Position numbers and translations under genes: made by a program. DNA of 64,000 nucleotides, taken from the NCBI RefSeq assembly GCF_020103695.1, contig NZ_JAHXBF010000011.1, positions 186,001 to 250,000 of the forward strand, in the 5' to 3' direction. Within the stretch, counting starts at the first letter, position 1, and each line of letters begins with the position of its first letter. Shown here piece by piece: positions 24,538 through 32,525 of the stretch. This DNA is from Hyalangium versicolor. GTDB taxonomy: Bacteria > Myxococcota > Myxococcia > Myxococcales > Myxococcaceae. The notes under the pieces are model-generated. The model searched no databases. It saw only the letters and a list, made by a program, of their open reading frames with translations, and was not told the origin of the DNA.

Positions 24538-26694
24538 TCAGGGCAGTGACACGGGGCTGGCGCAGTACTCCTGGACACGGTTGATCCAGTAGTAGTTGTC
24601 GGTCGGCTCGGCCTCGGGGTAGCTACCGGGCTGCGGAATGCCTCGCGTGCTCACGCCGACGCCCGCGCCCATGAGGATGGCCACGACGCCCGCGTTGGCC
24701 ACCTCCGGCAGGTGGGAGCCCCACGTCACCGTGCTGCCGCTCACCGTGACCTTGGGATCGCCCCACGCGTTCTTCGAGAAGTACGTCAGCCGGTTGCCCG
24801 ACAGCACGAAGCTGTCGCCGAAGAGGAAGGGGGCCGCGGACTCCTCGTAGCGCTGGACGGTATTGGGGAGATCCGGGTACGTGCCCGAGCTGTTGTAGGC
24901 AGTGGGGCTGCGGTGGGTCGTCCCGTTGATGTGGCCCGCGGGCACCTGCCAGAGGATCACCGGCACGCCGAGCGTCTCCTTCAGCGTCCGGGCGAACAGC
25001 AGGTAGTTGTTCCAGAGGTCCGCGTTCCAGAACCACAGCGAGTTGGCGGGATCGCTCGGGTTGGCTCCCGCGGCGCCCGCGCCATCCAGGCCGTACTTGT
25101 CGATGGAGATGAACTCCGCGCCGCCGGAGAGGACTCCTGCCTTCTTGGCGAACCCGGCGTTGGCTCGGGCGTTGTCCTGGATGCGCGTCTTGCCCGCCTC
25201 GAGCCCGTACACCTCGGTGGAGTGCATGATGCCGTTGCCCGGCGCTCCCGGAGCGGCCCAGAGGTTGAGCTGCCAGCCCAGGAAGGCCCGGGGCGTGTAC
25301 TTGCGCAGCGTGTAGTTGATGGCCTGGACGAGCCCCGTCAGGGTGTTCGGGAAGGCGGGATCGACCCCGCGCACGAGCACGCCCGAGTCGTACGCGGCCG
25401 AGGTCGCCGCGGGCATGAGCGAGGGATCGTTGCCGTACTGCGCGGCGTACTGCTGCTGGAGATAGCCCAGGGTATCGGGCTCGACGATGTAGCCGATGCG
25501 GCCCGAGCCGACGATGCCCGTCGCTGTCTGGCCCACGTCCTTCAGTCCCTGGAAATACGTGGAGAGGAACGAGGTGCTCTGGAGGTTGGCCCAGACAGCC
25601 GCCGGGCTGTCGGTGTTCCCACCAATGCCATACACCACGAAGATGGGCGTCATGCCCTGCGCGAGGCTCTTCTGGGACAGGCGCACGGTCCGGTCATGCC
25701 ACTCGGAGACCTGCGAGCCCCCGTTCAGGTACAGGTAGCCGTAGTCGAGGTGCTTGCCCGCGGGGAACAGCGGGTTGACCTTGGAGAAGAATCCATCGGT
25801 GCCGGTGAAGGGCTCGAAGACGGTGCCCAGGGCGAGCGTCGTCGGGTGCCAATCCGCGGTCCCCGACGAGGGGGACGTGGTGACCGAGAGTGCACTGCTC
25901 GCCGCCGAGACATTGCCCGCGGCATCGCGCGCCTTGACCGTGTAGGCATACTGCGTCGAGGCGGAGAGGCCGCTGTCCGTATAGGAGGTGCTGGTGGGAG
26001 TCCCCACCTGCGTCCCGTTGCGGAAGACGAGGTACCCGGTGACGGCCACGTTGTCGGTAGAGGCGGTCCAGGCCAGCGCGACACTGGTGCTGGTGATGGC
26101 CGTGGTGCGCAGGCTCGTGGGTGCCGAGGGCGCCTGGGTATCGGTGCTCTGGGGGTTGGTGGTGACGCTGAATGCGGAGCTGGCCACCGAACGGTTGCCG
26201 GCCGCATCACGCGCCTTCACCGTGAAGGTATAGGTGGTGTTGGCCGACAGGCCGCTCACCGTGGCACCCGGGCTGGTGCTCGTGGCCGCGGCGGTGGTGG
26301 CACTGCCGACGAACACCTCGTAGCCGGTGACGCCCACGTTGTCCGTGGACGCAGTCCAGCTGAGCGTCACGCTGGTGGCCGTTTTGCTCGGCGAGCCCAG
26401 ACCCGTGGGCGTCGTGGGGGCCTGCGTGTCCGAGGTACCGCCCGTGCGCTCCAGCCACAGAGCCGGAACGTTCGGCGGCTCCCAGCCCACCAGCGACGTA
26501 TGCGCCTGCCGACAGTCATAGCCCTTGCCTCCGTAGCTGACGATGTCGCTCACCGCATAGGTGACGTTGGGAGCCCACGCGCCGCGATCGGCCGCTTCCG
26601 CCAGCCATGGCGCCAGGATCGAGAACAGCGTTGCTACCAGGAACAGCCTCCCGATTCCCTGGGAGGCTTTTGGGAAATGACTCGACATGCGCAT
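24538..26694 (-). CDS. Secreted multidomain enzyme: chitin-binding module, two Fn3, unidentified catalytic domain
   Basis: A 718-residue secreted protein. Signal peptide (cleavage near AEAAD), CBM5/12-type carbohydrate-binding module (WAPNVTYAVSDIVSYGGKGY, about 38-85), two fibronectin III domains (about 90-180 and 185-275), then about 435 residues I cannot assign to a GH family. That domain has barrel-like features, with acidic residues in GYIVEPDTLGYL and ISIDKYGLDG, and aromatic-rich WNADLWNNYLLF. It could be a polysaccharide hydrolase; chitin or a related beta-glycan is suggested by the binding module. It starts 36 bases after the chitinase gene. The N-terminal module and first Fn3 domain are near-copies of those in the chitinase. 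Confidence 0.82.
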   Translation of the reverse strand: MRMSSHFPKASQGIGRLFLVATLFSILAPWLAEAADRGAWAPNVTYAVSDIVSYGGKGYDCRQAHTSLVGWEPPNVPALWLERTGGTSDTQAPTTPTGLGSPSKTATSVTLSWTASTDNVGVTGYEVFVGSATTAAATSTSPGATVSGLSANTTYTFTVKARDAAGNRSVASSAFSVTTNPQSTDTQAPSAPTSLRTTAITSTSVALAWTASTDNVAVTGYLVFRNGTQVGTPTSTSYTDSGLSASTQYAYTVKARDAAGNVSAASSALSVTTSPSSGTADWHPTTLALGTVFEPFTGTDGFFSKVNPLFPAGKHLDYGYLYLNGGSQVSEWHDRTVRLSQKSLAQGMTPIFVVYGIGGNTDSPAAVWANLQSTSFLSTYFQGLKDVGQTATGIVGSGRIGYIVEPDTLGYLQQQYAAQYGNDPSLMPAATSAAYDSGVLVRGVDPAFPNTLTGLVQAINYTLRKYTPRAFLGWQLNLWAAPGAPGNGIMHSTEVYGLEAGKTRIQDNARANAGFAKKAGVLSGGAEFISIDKYGLDGAGAAGANPSDPANSLWFWNADLWNNYLLFARTLKETLGVPVILWQVPAGHINGTTHRSPTAYNSSGTYPDLPNTVQRYEESAAPFLFGDSFVLSGNRLTYFSKNAWGDPKVTVSGSTVTWGSHLPEVANAGVVAILMGAGVGVSTRGIPQPGSYPEAEPTDNYYWINRVQEYCASPVSLP
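26140..26580. repeat. CBM-Fn3 coding repeat, copy in the unidentified enzyme
   Basis: This stretch encodes the carbohydrate-binding module and first Fn3 domain. It is near-identical at DNA level to 28030-28470 in the chitinase gene; the CBM stretch shows only scattered third-position changes. A third Fn3 copy lies around 27760-27960. Limits are approximate. Confidence 0.75.
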
Positions 26695-26730
26695 GGCTGG
26701 GTCCTCGTGGATTCGATGCCGGTCCAGGCC

Positions 26731-28596
26731 TTACTTCAGCGAGTCCAGGTAGGGGCGGTGGCTGTTGGTGAACTCGTAGTTGGCGAAGGCATCCCAGTTC
26801 ACGGACCACGACATCAGGCCGCGGAAGCTCTTGTTGTTGGCCACGTTGCTGCGCACGGAATAGGTGCTGATGGGGATGCCCTTGACGAGCGCATCCACGG
26901 CCTTCTGCACCTCCGCGGGAGTCGTGTAGCCACCGCCTGCATTGCCATTGGCGGGCAGGCCGATGACGACCTGATCCGGGCGGAGCGCGGGGAACACGTT
27001 GCTGGTGTTCCTGCCCACGGGGAAGCCGGTGAGCAGCATGTCCGTCATGGCGACGTGGAAATCGGCGGAGCCCATGTTGTGGTACTGGTCATCGAGCCCC
27101 GTGATGGGTCCGGAGTTGTAGTCCTGGACCTGGATCCAGTTGAGGATGTCTCGCACCGCGTAGAGGACGGGGAGATAGGCCCCGGCGCGGGTGTCGCAGC
27201 CGGAGCAGGTGCCGCCGTAGAACGAGTAGCCGAGCTGCACGAAGAAGGTCTCGGGCGCCATGGTCAGCATGAACTTCGAGCCGAAGTTGTTGCGCAGGCT
27301 GCGGATGGCGGAGATGAGGTTGACGATGACCGGCGTGGTCGGGTTCTTGAAGTCCGCGTCGCCCGGGTTGAGCACGAGCGAGTGGCCCTCGAAGTCGATG
27401 TCCATGCCATCGAAGCCATAGTTGTTGATGATGGAGGTCATCGAGCTGACGAAGGCATCGCGGGCGGCGGTGGTCTCCAGGCGGACCTGGCCGTTGGCGC
27501 CACCGATGGAGATGATGACCTTCTTGCCCTGGCTCTTCAGGTAGGCGACGTCGGCCTTGAAGTCCGCGTCGGAGGTGCCGTACGGCGTGAAGCCGATGGT
27601 GCCTCCGGTGGCGCTGGTGGGCTCGGCGAAGGAGACGTTGATGACGTCCCACTTGGACGAGACGTTGCGCAGCCGGATGAAGCCCGAGCCGTTGTCGAAG
27701 TTGTGCCAGTAGCCCACGAGGATCTTGCTGGGCACATCGCCAGAGGGAGCCGTCTGCGTGGTGGCGCTGACGGCCGAGCTCGCGGAGGAGCGGTTGCCAG
27801 CGGCATCGCGCGCCTTCACGGTGAAGCTATAGGTGGTGTTGGCCGACAGGCCGGAGACGGTGGCGCTCGTGGAGGTGCTGGTCGCGGCCGCCGTGGTCGA
27901 GCTGCCGACGAAGACCTCGTAGCCGGTGACGCCCACGTTGTCCGTGGACGCGGTCCAGGACAGCGACACAGAGGTGCTGGTGGTGCCCGTGGAGCGCAGG
28001 CTGGTGGGCGCGGTGGGAGCCTGGGTGTCGGTGCTCTGGGGGTTGGTGGTGGTGCTGAACGCGGAGCTGGCCGCCGAGCGGTTGCCGGCCGCATCACGCG
28101 CCTTCACCGTGAAGGTGTAGGTGGTGTTGGCCGACAGGCCGCTCACCGTGGCACCCGTGCTGGTACTCGTGACCGCGGCGGTGGTGGAGCTACCGACGAA
28201 GACCTCGTAGCCGGTGACGCCCACGTTGTCCGTGGACGCAGTCCAGCTCAGCGTCACACTGTTCGCCGTCTTGCTGGGCGAGTTCAGGCCTGTGGGCGCC
28301 GTGGGCGCCTGCGTGTCCGTGGTGCCACCCGTGCGCTCCAGCCACAGGGCCGGAACGTTCGGCGGCTCCCAGCCCACCAGCGACGTGTGCGCTTGCCGAC
28401 AGTCATAGCCCTTGCCCCCATAGCTGACGATGTCGCTCGCCGCGTAGGCGACGTTGGGAGCCCAGGCACCTCGATCAGCCGCTCCCGCCAGCGAGGGAAC
28501 CAGGAGCAGCAGCCCCACCAGCCACAGCACATGGGCGGGTACACGCTGGAAGGCAGAGCCTTTCCGGGTGGCTGTCTTGAGAGATGGGGGGGACAT
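26731..28596 (-). CDS. Secreted GH18 chitinase with CBM5/12 and two Fn3 domains
   Basis: A 621-residue secreted chitinase. Signal peptide (VLWLVGLLLLVPSLAGA), CBM5/12 module (WAPNVAYAASDIVSYGGKGY), two Fn3 domains joined by TNPQSTDTQAPTAP, then a GH18 barrel beginning ILVGYWHNFDNGSGF. The catalytic DxxDxDxE motif is intact in GFDGMDIDFEGH, and SIGGANGQVR is the family's second conserved strand. It ends with a MSWSVNWD segment, as in bacterial chitinases. I chose the ATG at 28596, with GAGGAG upstream. It is first in a two-gene unit with the preceding enzyme and probably attacks fungal or arthropod chitin, in line with a predatory lifestyle. Confidence 0.95.
   Translation of the reverse strand: MSPPSLKTATRKGSAFQRVPAHVLWLVGLLLLVPSLAGAADRGAWAPNVAYAASDIVSYGGKGYDCRQAHTSLVGWEPPNVPALWLERTGGTTDTQAPTAPTGLNSPSKTANSVTLSWTASTDNVGVTGYEVFVGSSTTAAVTSTSTGATVSGLSANTTYTFTVKARDAAGNRSAASSAFSTTTNPQSTDTQAPTAPTSLRSTGTTSTSVSLSWTASTDNVGVTGYEVFVGSSTTAAATSTSTSATVSGLSANTTYSFTVKARDAAGNRSSASSAVSATTQTAPSGDVPSKILVGYWHNFDNGSGFIRLRNVSSKWDVINVSFAEPTSATGGTIGFTPYGTSDADFKADVAYLKSQGKKVIISIGGANGQVRLETTAARDAFVSSMTSIINNYGFDGMDIDFEGHSLVLNPGDADFKNPTTPVIVNLISAIRSLRNNFGSKFMLTMAPETFFVQLGYSFYGGTCSGCDTRAGAYLPVLYAVRDILNWIQVQDYNSGPITGLDDQYHNMGSADFHVAMTDMLLTGFPVGRNTSNVFPALRPDQVVIGLPANGNAGGGYTTPAEVQKAVDALVKGIPISTYSVRSNVANNKSFRGLMSWSVNWDAFANYEFTNSHRPYLDSLK
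28030..28470. repeat. CBM-Fn3 coding repeat, copy in the chitinase
   Basis: Partner of the repeat at 26140-26580. The high DNA identity between the two genes points to recent duplication or ongoing gene conversion. Limits are approximate. Confidence 0.75.
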
Positions 28597-28718
28597 TCTT
28601 GCGCTCCTCGGATGGGGGACTCCCAGAGAAGAGGGCAAGACCGATTTTTTCGGGTTGGTCCTTATTTACAGAATGCCCCGACTATCTAGACCTCACGCGC
28701 TCCAAGGCGTTCACCGGC

Positions 28719-29447
28719 TCACCCCTCCGAGGTCGGAGCCTTGGGTTCCGCGGGAGCTTCGGTGGTAGCCGCAGGGCTCGGCGAAGCAGGACTCACACTG
28801 GCGTCCGATGAAGCAGTGGCACTCTCCACCGCGGGCGGCGAACTCTCCGCCACCGCCGCGCCACCCGTCGAAGCCGCCGCAGCCACGCGCTCCGCCTCGC
28901 GCTGCGCCGTCTTCTCCGCGCCTCGCTCGGCATCCTGCAGGAACTGCATGTACTCCGCCTTCCGAGCCTCGGCCTGTGTCTGCGCCTTGGTCGCTCCCAA
29001 AGCCGCCGCCGCGCGCCCACGCACCACCGCTCGGTGGGTGAGGAACACTCCCGTGGCGAAAACCAGGAACCGCAACGGCGTGTAGGCCCACCCCACCCAC
29101 AGCCCCTCGAAGCCATCCCGGACGAAGTAGAGCGCCAGGACGAAGAGCTCCCCGGACAGCGCCGCCCCCACCGCGGTGGACAGTGGCTTCAATTCGAGAA
29201 TGCGAGCGGCGCCGTAGCACAGCAGCGGCAGCACCAGGAGCACCCACAGGTTCTCCATCACCAGCGCAATCCCCACGCGCAGCGAGCTCACCGGCAACGC
29301 CTGGACACGCTCACTCACCCGCCAGATGAGGCTCCCCGTGAGCACCGAGCCGATCACCAGCGACAGGAAGCCCAACCCCACGATGAACTGGAGGCGGCGA
29401 ACACGGACACGCAGCGAGTCGAGGACCTTCGGGGACTTGGAGCTCAC
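28719..29447 (-). CDS. Membrane protein with charged coil and Ala/Pro/Ser-rich tail, function unknown
   Basis: A 242-residue protein with four or five hydrophobic segments in the first 145 residues (for example FIVGLGFLSLVIGSVLTGSLIW and LWVLLVLPLLCYGAARI). A charged probable coiled coil (AEYMQFLQDAERGAEKTAQREAERVAA) and a low-complexity C-terminus follow. I do not recognise a family. The start is a GTG at 29447, 36 bases after truA in the same direction, so it is probably the last gene of the truA-kinase transcript. Confidence 0.75.
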   Translation of the reverse strand: MSSKSPKVLDSLRVRVRRLQFIVGLGFLSLVIGSVLTGSLIWRVSERVQALPVSSLRVGIALVMENLWVLLVLPLLCYGAARILELKPLSTAVGAALSGELFVLALYFVRDGFEGLWVGWAYTPLRFLVFATGVFLTHRAVVRGRAAAALGATKAQTQAEARKAEYMQFLQDAERGAEKTAQREAERVAAAASTGGAAVAESSPPAVESATASSDASVSPASPSPAATTEAPAEPKAPTSEG

Positions 29448-29483
29448 GCCGCCGGAGCCTAGCCCAAGCCCGGCTCCGAAACG

Positions 29484-30281
29484 TCACGGCTCGTCGTCAA
29501 ACACGTCCGCCGAGTCCCCAGCCGTGCGAGGAGGCGGCCCTTCTCCGTAGAACACCTCCTCCAACACCAGCCCCTGAGGCGGCGCCGTGGGCCCCGCCTG
29601 CGTCCTGTCCCGAGACGCCAGCACCTGCTCCACCCACGCCTCAGGCCTACGGCCCTTCCCCACCTCCACCAGCGTCCCCACCAGGTTGCGCACCATGTGC
29701 TTCAGGAACGCCGTGCCCTCCACCACGAAGGACACCGCGTCCCCTGCCGCCCCCTCCACGTCCAGCCGCCGCACCTCGCGCACCGCATGCGCCGCCTGGC
29801 AATCCGAGGCTCGGAACGCCGAGAAGTCATGCCGCCCCAACAGGTGCCTCGCCGCGCTCGCCATCGCCTCCACCTGCAGCGGAGCGTAGATCTCCCAGTG
29901 CGTGTGCCGCCGCATTGGAGAGCGCGTGGGCCGGTTGCTCACCCGGTACCGGTAGCGCTTGCCCCGAGACCACCGCCGCGGATCGAACTCCGGCGCCACC
30001 TCCTCCGCGCGCACCACGGCGATGTCCTCGGGCAGCAGCCCGTTCAATCCCCGGAAATAGGCCTTGAGCGGAAACTGGCGCTCCGTATCGAAGCACACCA
30101 CCTGCCCCGTGGCGTGCACGCCCGAGTCCGTCCTCCCCGCCGCCACCACATCCACAGGAGCGCCCAGCAACTTGCCCAGCGCCTCCCGCAGCTCCGCCTG
30201 GATGGAGCGCCCGTTGAGCTGCACCTGCCAGCCCACATAGCGCGTCCCGTCGTACTCGATCACCAGCTTCACACGAGGCAT
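29484..30281 (-). CDS. truA: tRNA pseudouridine(38-40) synthase TruA
   Basis: A 265-residue cytoplasmic enzyme making pseudouridine in the tRNA anticodon stem-loop. The N-terminus VKLVIEYDGTRYVGWQ and the catalytic motif AAGRTDSGVHATGQV, with the nucleophilic Asp, are intact; GTAFLKHMVRNLVGTLVEVG matches the C-terminal family block. It begins 23 bases after the Ser/Thr kinase gene and ends 36 bases before the membrane protein gene. Confidence 0.96.
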   Translation of the reverse strand: MPRVKLVIEYDGTRYVGWQVQLNGRSIQAELREALGKLLGAPVDVVAAGRTDSGVHATGQVVCFDTERQFPLKAYFRGLNGLLPEDIAVVRAEEVAPEFDPRRWSRGKRYRYRVSNRPTRSPMRRHTHWEIYAPLQVEAMASAARHLLGRHDFSAFRASDCQAAHAVREVRRLDVEGAAGDAVSFVVEGTAFLKHMVRNLVGTLVEVGKGRRPEAWVEQVLASRDRTQAGPTAPPQGLVLEEVFYGEGPPPRTAGDSADVFDDEP

Positions 30282-30304
30282 CGCGTCCCGCCGCCTCCCT
30301 CGGC

Positions 30305-31495
30305 CTAGCGGTACTTGAGCCAGGCCGCCAGCAGCTCTCCCACCATCTTGTTCACGCTCACGCCGCTGCGCTGGGCAATGGCCTCCAGCGCTTCGATCTG
30401 CTCCCCGGGCAGGGTGAGGCTGAGCAGCCGCTCGGAGGGGCTGCGGCCTTCCTTCACGGGGTTGGCCGACATTGGCGTCACCTCGTCATCCAGCGCCAGC
30501 ACCTCGTCCGAGCTGGTCGTCTGCTTCACCAGCCGGCCCTGCTCCTCCGTCAGCTCATCGTGGAACAGCTGCCGCAGGAAGTTCGACAGGTGCAGCGGCG
30601 TCGGCGTGAACTCGTACGTGCTGAGGAACGCGTCGATCGCCGACCGCATCTCCCCTGCCGTCTGGTACCGCTTGTCCCGATCCTTCTCGAGCGCCTTCAT
30701 CAAGATGGCCTCGACAGGCTCGGGGATGTCCGCCTTGAAGTAGGACGGGGCGTAGATCTTCCCATCCGTGATGCTGCGCATCACCGCCACCTCGGACTCG
30801 CCCGTGAACAGCTTGAACCCGGTGAGCCACTCGTAGAGCACCACGCCCACCGAGAAGATGTCACTGCGACAGTCCAGCGGCTTGCCGTGGCACTGCTCCG
30901 GGCTCATGTAGCTGAGCTTGCCCTTCAGCTCGCCCGAGCGCGTCTGCTCCACCTGGTTCGTCGCCTTGGCGATGCCGAAGTCCAGCAGCTTCACCGTGCC
31001 GTCGAACGCCACGAAGATGTTCTCCGGCGTCACGTCCCGGTGAACGATGTTCAGCGGATTGCCGTACAGGTCCACCTTCTTGTGCGCGTAGTGCAACCCC
31101 GCGCACACGTCCGAGGCGATCCGCAGCGCGTACACCATGGGGAACGCGATCCCCAGCTCCTCCGCCTTGGGGATCACCTTCCGCATGTCGCGGCCGAAGA
31201 TGTACTCCATGGCGATGAAGTAGCTCTCGCCGATCTTCCCCAAGTCGTGGATCTGCACGATGTTGGGGTGGTTGAGCTGCGCCGCCAGCCGCGCCTCGTT
31301 CAGGAACATCTTCACGAACGTGGCGTGCTTGGACAGGTGCGGGCGGATGCGCTTGATGACGACGGGCCGCTCGAGCCCCTCGCCGTCGACCTGGTGCGCG
31401 AGGAAGATCTCCGCCATCCCGCCGACAGCAATGCGGTCGATGAGTCGGTACTTGCCGAAGCGGCTGGAGTCTCGGATGGCGGTGCCAGTGGACAT
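30305..31495 (-). CDS. Ser/Thr protein kinase with a C-terminal ribbon-helix-helix-like domain
   Basis: A 396-residue Hanks-type kinase. The glycine loop is IAVGGMAEIF, the catalytic lysine K48 (VVIKRI), the catalytic loop HRDVTPENI (D154), DFG is 172-174 and the activation segment runs to SYMSPEQ. The kinase domain ends near 285. There is no membrane segment or PASTA domain. Instead, after an acidic linker, the last 45 residues (ERLLSLTLPGEQIEALEAIA onward to NKMVGELLAAWLKYR) have the strand-helix-helix pattern of ribbon-helix-helix DNA-binding proteins, which also dimerise. HRDV replaces the more common HRDL. Co-directional with truA and the methyltransferase. Confidence 0.92.
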   Translation of the reverse strand: MSTGTAIRDSSRFGKYRLIDRIAVGGMAEIFLAHQVDGEGLERPVVIKRIRPHLSKHATFVKMFLNEARLAAQLNHPNIVQIHDLGKIGESYFIAMEYIFGRDMRKVIPKAEELGIAFPMVYALRIASDVCAGLHYAHKKVDLYGNPLNIVHRDVTPENIFVAFDGTVKLLDFGIAKATNQVEQTRSGELKGKLSYMSPEQCHGKPLDCRSDIFSVGVVLYEWLTGFKLFTGESEVAVMRSITDGKIYAPSYFKADIPEPVEAILMKALEKDRDKRYQTAGEMRSAIDAFLSTYEFTPTPLHLSNFLRQLFHDELTEEQGRLVKQTTSSDEVLALDDEVTPMSANPVKEGRSPSERLLSLTLPGEQIEALEAIAQRSGVSVNKMVGELLAAWLKYR

Positions 31496-31538
31496 CGGTC
31501 TGGAGACAATAACCGATAAGCGTGACAGAGCCGCGATT

Positions 31539-32525
31539 CTAACGCAGTTGGACGACGTTCACCTTGAGTCCCGGAGGCGCCTCCGGGGAGGCCGGAAAGT
31601 CGATCGGGGAGGGGCCGAGCGACAGGACGGTCCGCCCCTGCCGCCCGGCACGACCTACCCCTTCGGCCACCATGGCCTCGAAGCGGCGGGAAGGCAGCGT
31701 AGAGAGGTTGCAGCACGCCACCAGCCGGCCCCCGGGAGCCACCACACGCGCGGCGGCCTCGGCCAACTGGGGGTAATCCCTAGCCGCCGAGAAGCGGGTC
31801 GTCCGCGTGGTGGAGAAGGACGGCGGATCCGAGATCACCATGTCGAACCCCTGCCCCTTCTTCGCCAGGCGCCCCAACCAGTCGAACACGTCCCCTGCGA
31901 CATAGTCGTAGCGATCCACGGGCTGACCGTTGAGGAGGGCGTTCTCCTCGCCCCATTCCAGCACGCGCCGGCTGGTGTCGATGTTGAGCACCCGGGTGGC
32001 GCCTCCGGCCGTGGCCACCACCCCGAAGGCGCAGGTGTAGGAGAAGAGGTTGAGCACAGTCAGCCCCTTCACCTGCTCCAGCAGCCAGGCCCGAGTCTCG
32101 CGCATGTCCAGGTACAACCCCACCGAGAGCCCCTGCGCCGGGCGGATCCGAAAGCGCAGCCCGTTCTCCAGCGCCTCGAGGGACTCCACGGGCTCGCCCC
32201 GCGCGGGCTGCTCCGGCGCCACCACGTCTCGAGCCGTATTGGCCACCACCCGGGCCTCTCGAGGCCGGCGCTTCAGGTAGAGACTGCGCGGCGCCCAGGC
32301 CTCCTCGATCGCGGAGAGCAGGGCCTCCTCCTCGGAGGGAGTAAAGTCCCGATAGAGGCTCACCACGGGGAGTCCCGCGTAGCTGTCCACGGTGACGTCG
32401 GGCACTCCGTCCGGAGCGCCGTTCACCAGTCGGAAGGCAGTGGTGCGCGGATCCGAGAGCAGGGCCCCCCGCCTCTCCCGGGCGGTGCGCAGCCGTTCGA
32501 CGAGGGAGGCGGGCACGAAGCTCAT
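31539..32525 (-). CDS. Class I SAM-dependent rRNA methyltransferase (RlmI/RlmK type)
   Basis: A 328-residue methyltransferase with a short N-terminal domain (YAGLPVVSLYRDF) and a Rossmann SAM domain. Visible motifs are LNLFSYTCAFGVVA (SAM loop), an acidic NIDTSRRVLEWGEENA and SDPPSFSTT at the catalytic site. It resembles 23S rRNA cytosine-C5 methyltransferases of the RlmI group but lacks their N-terminal PUA domain. The ATG at 32525 overlaps the amidohydrolase stop (ATGA), so the two are translationally coupled. Confidence 0.85.
   Translation of the reverse strand: MSFVPASLVERLRTARERRGALLSDPRTTAFRLVNGAPDGVPDVTVDSYAGLPVVSLYRDFTPSEEEALLSAIEEAWAPRSLYLKRRPREARVVANTARDVVAPEQPARGEPVESLEALENGLRFRIRPAQGLSVGLYLDMRETRAWLLEQVKGLTVLNLFSYTCAFGVVATAGGATRVLNIDTSRRVLEWGEENALLNGQPVDRYDYVAGDVFDWLGRLAKKGQGFDMVISDPPSFSTTRTTRFSAARDYPQLAEAAARVVAPGGRLVACCNLSTLPSRRFEAMVAEGVGRAGRQGRTVLSLGPSPIDFPASPEAPPGLKVNVVQLR

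Noticed and set aside
26140..28310. CRISPR-like or tandem non-coding repeats
   Set aside because: The repeats are Fn3 and CBM coding modules in frame within two enzymes.
24712..28689. 1325-codon plus-strand frame opposite the CBM/Fn3 enzymes
   Set aside because: Its internal repetition merely mirrors the Fn3 repeats on the other strand; the composition is not protein-like.
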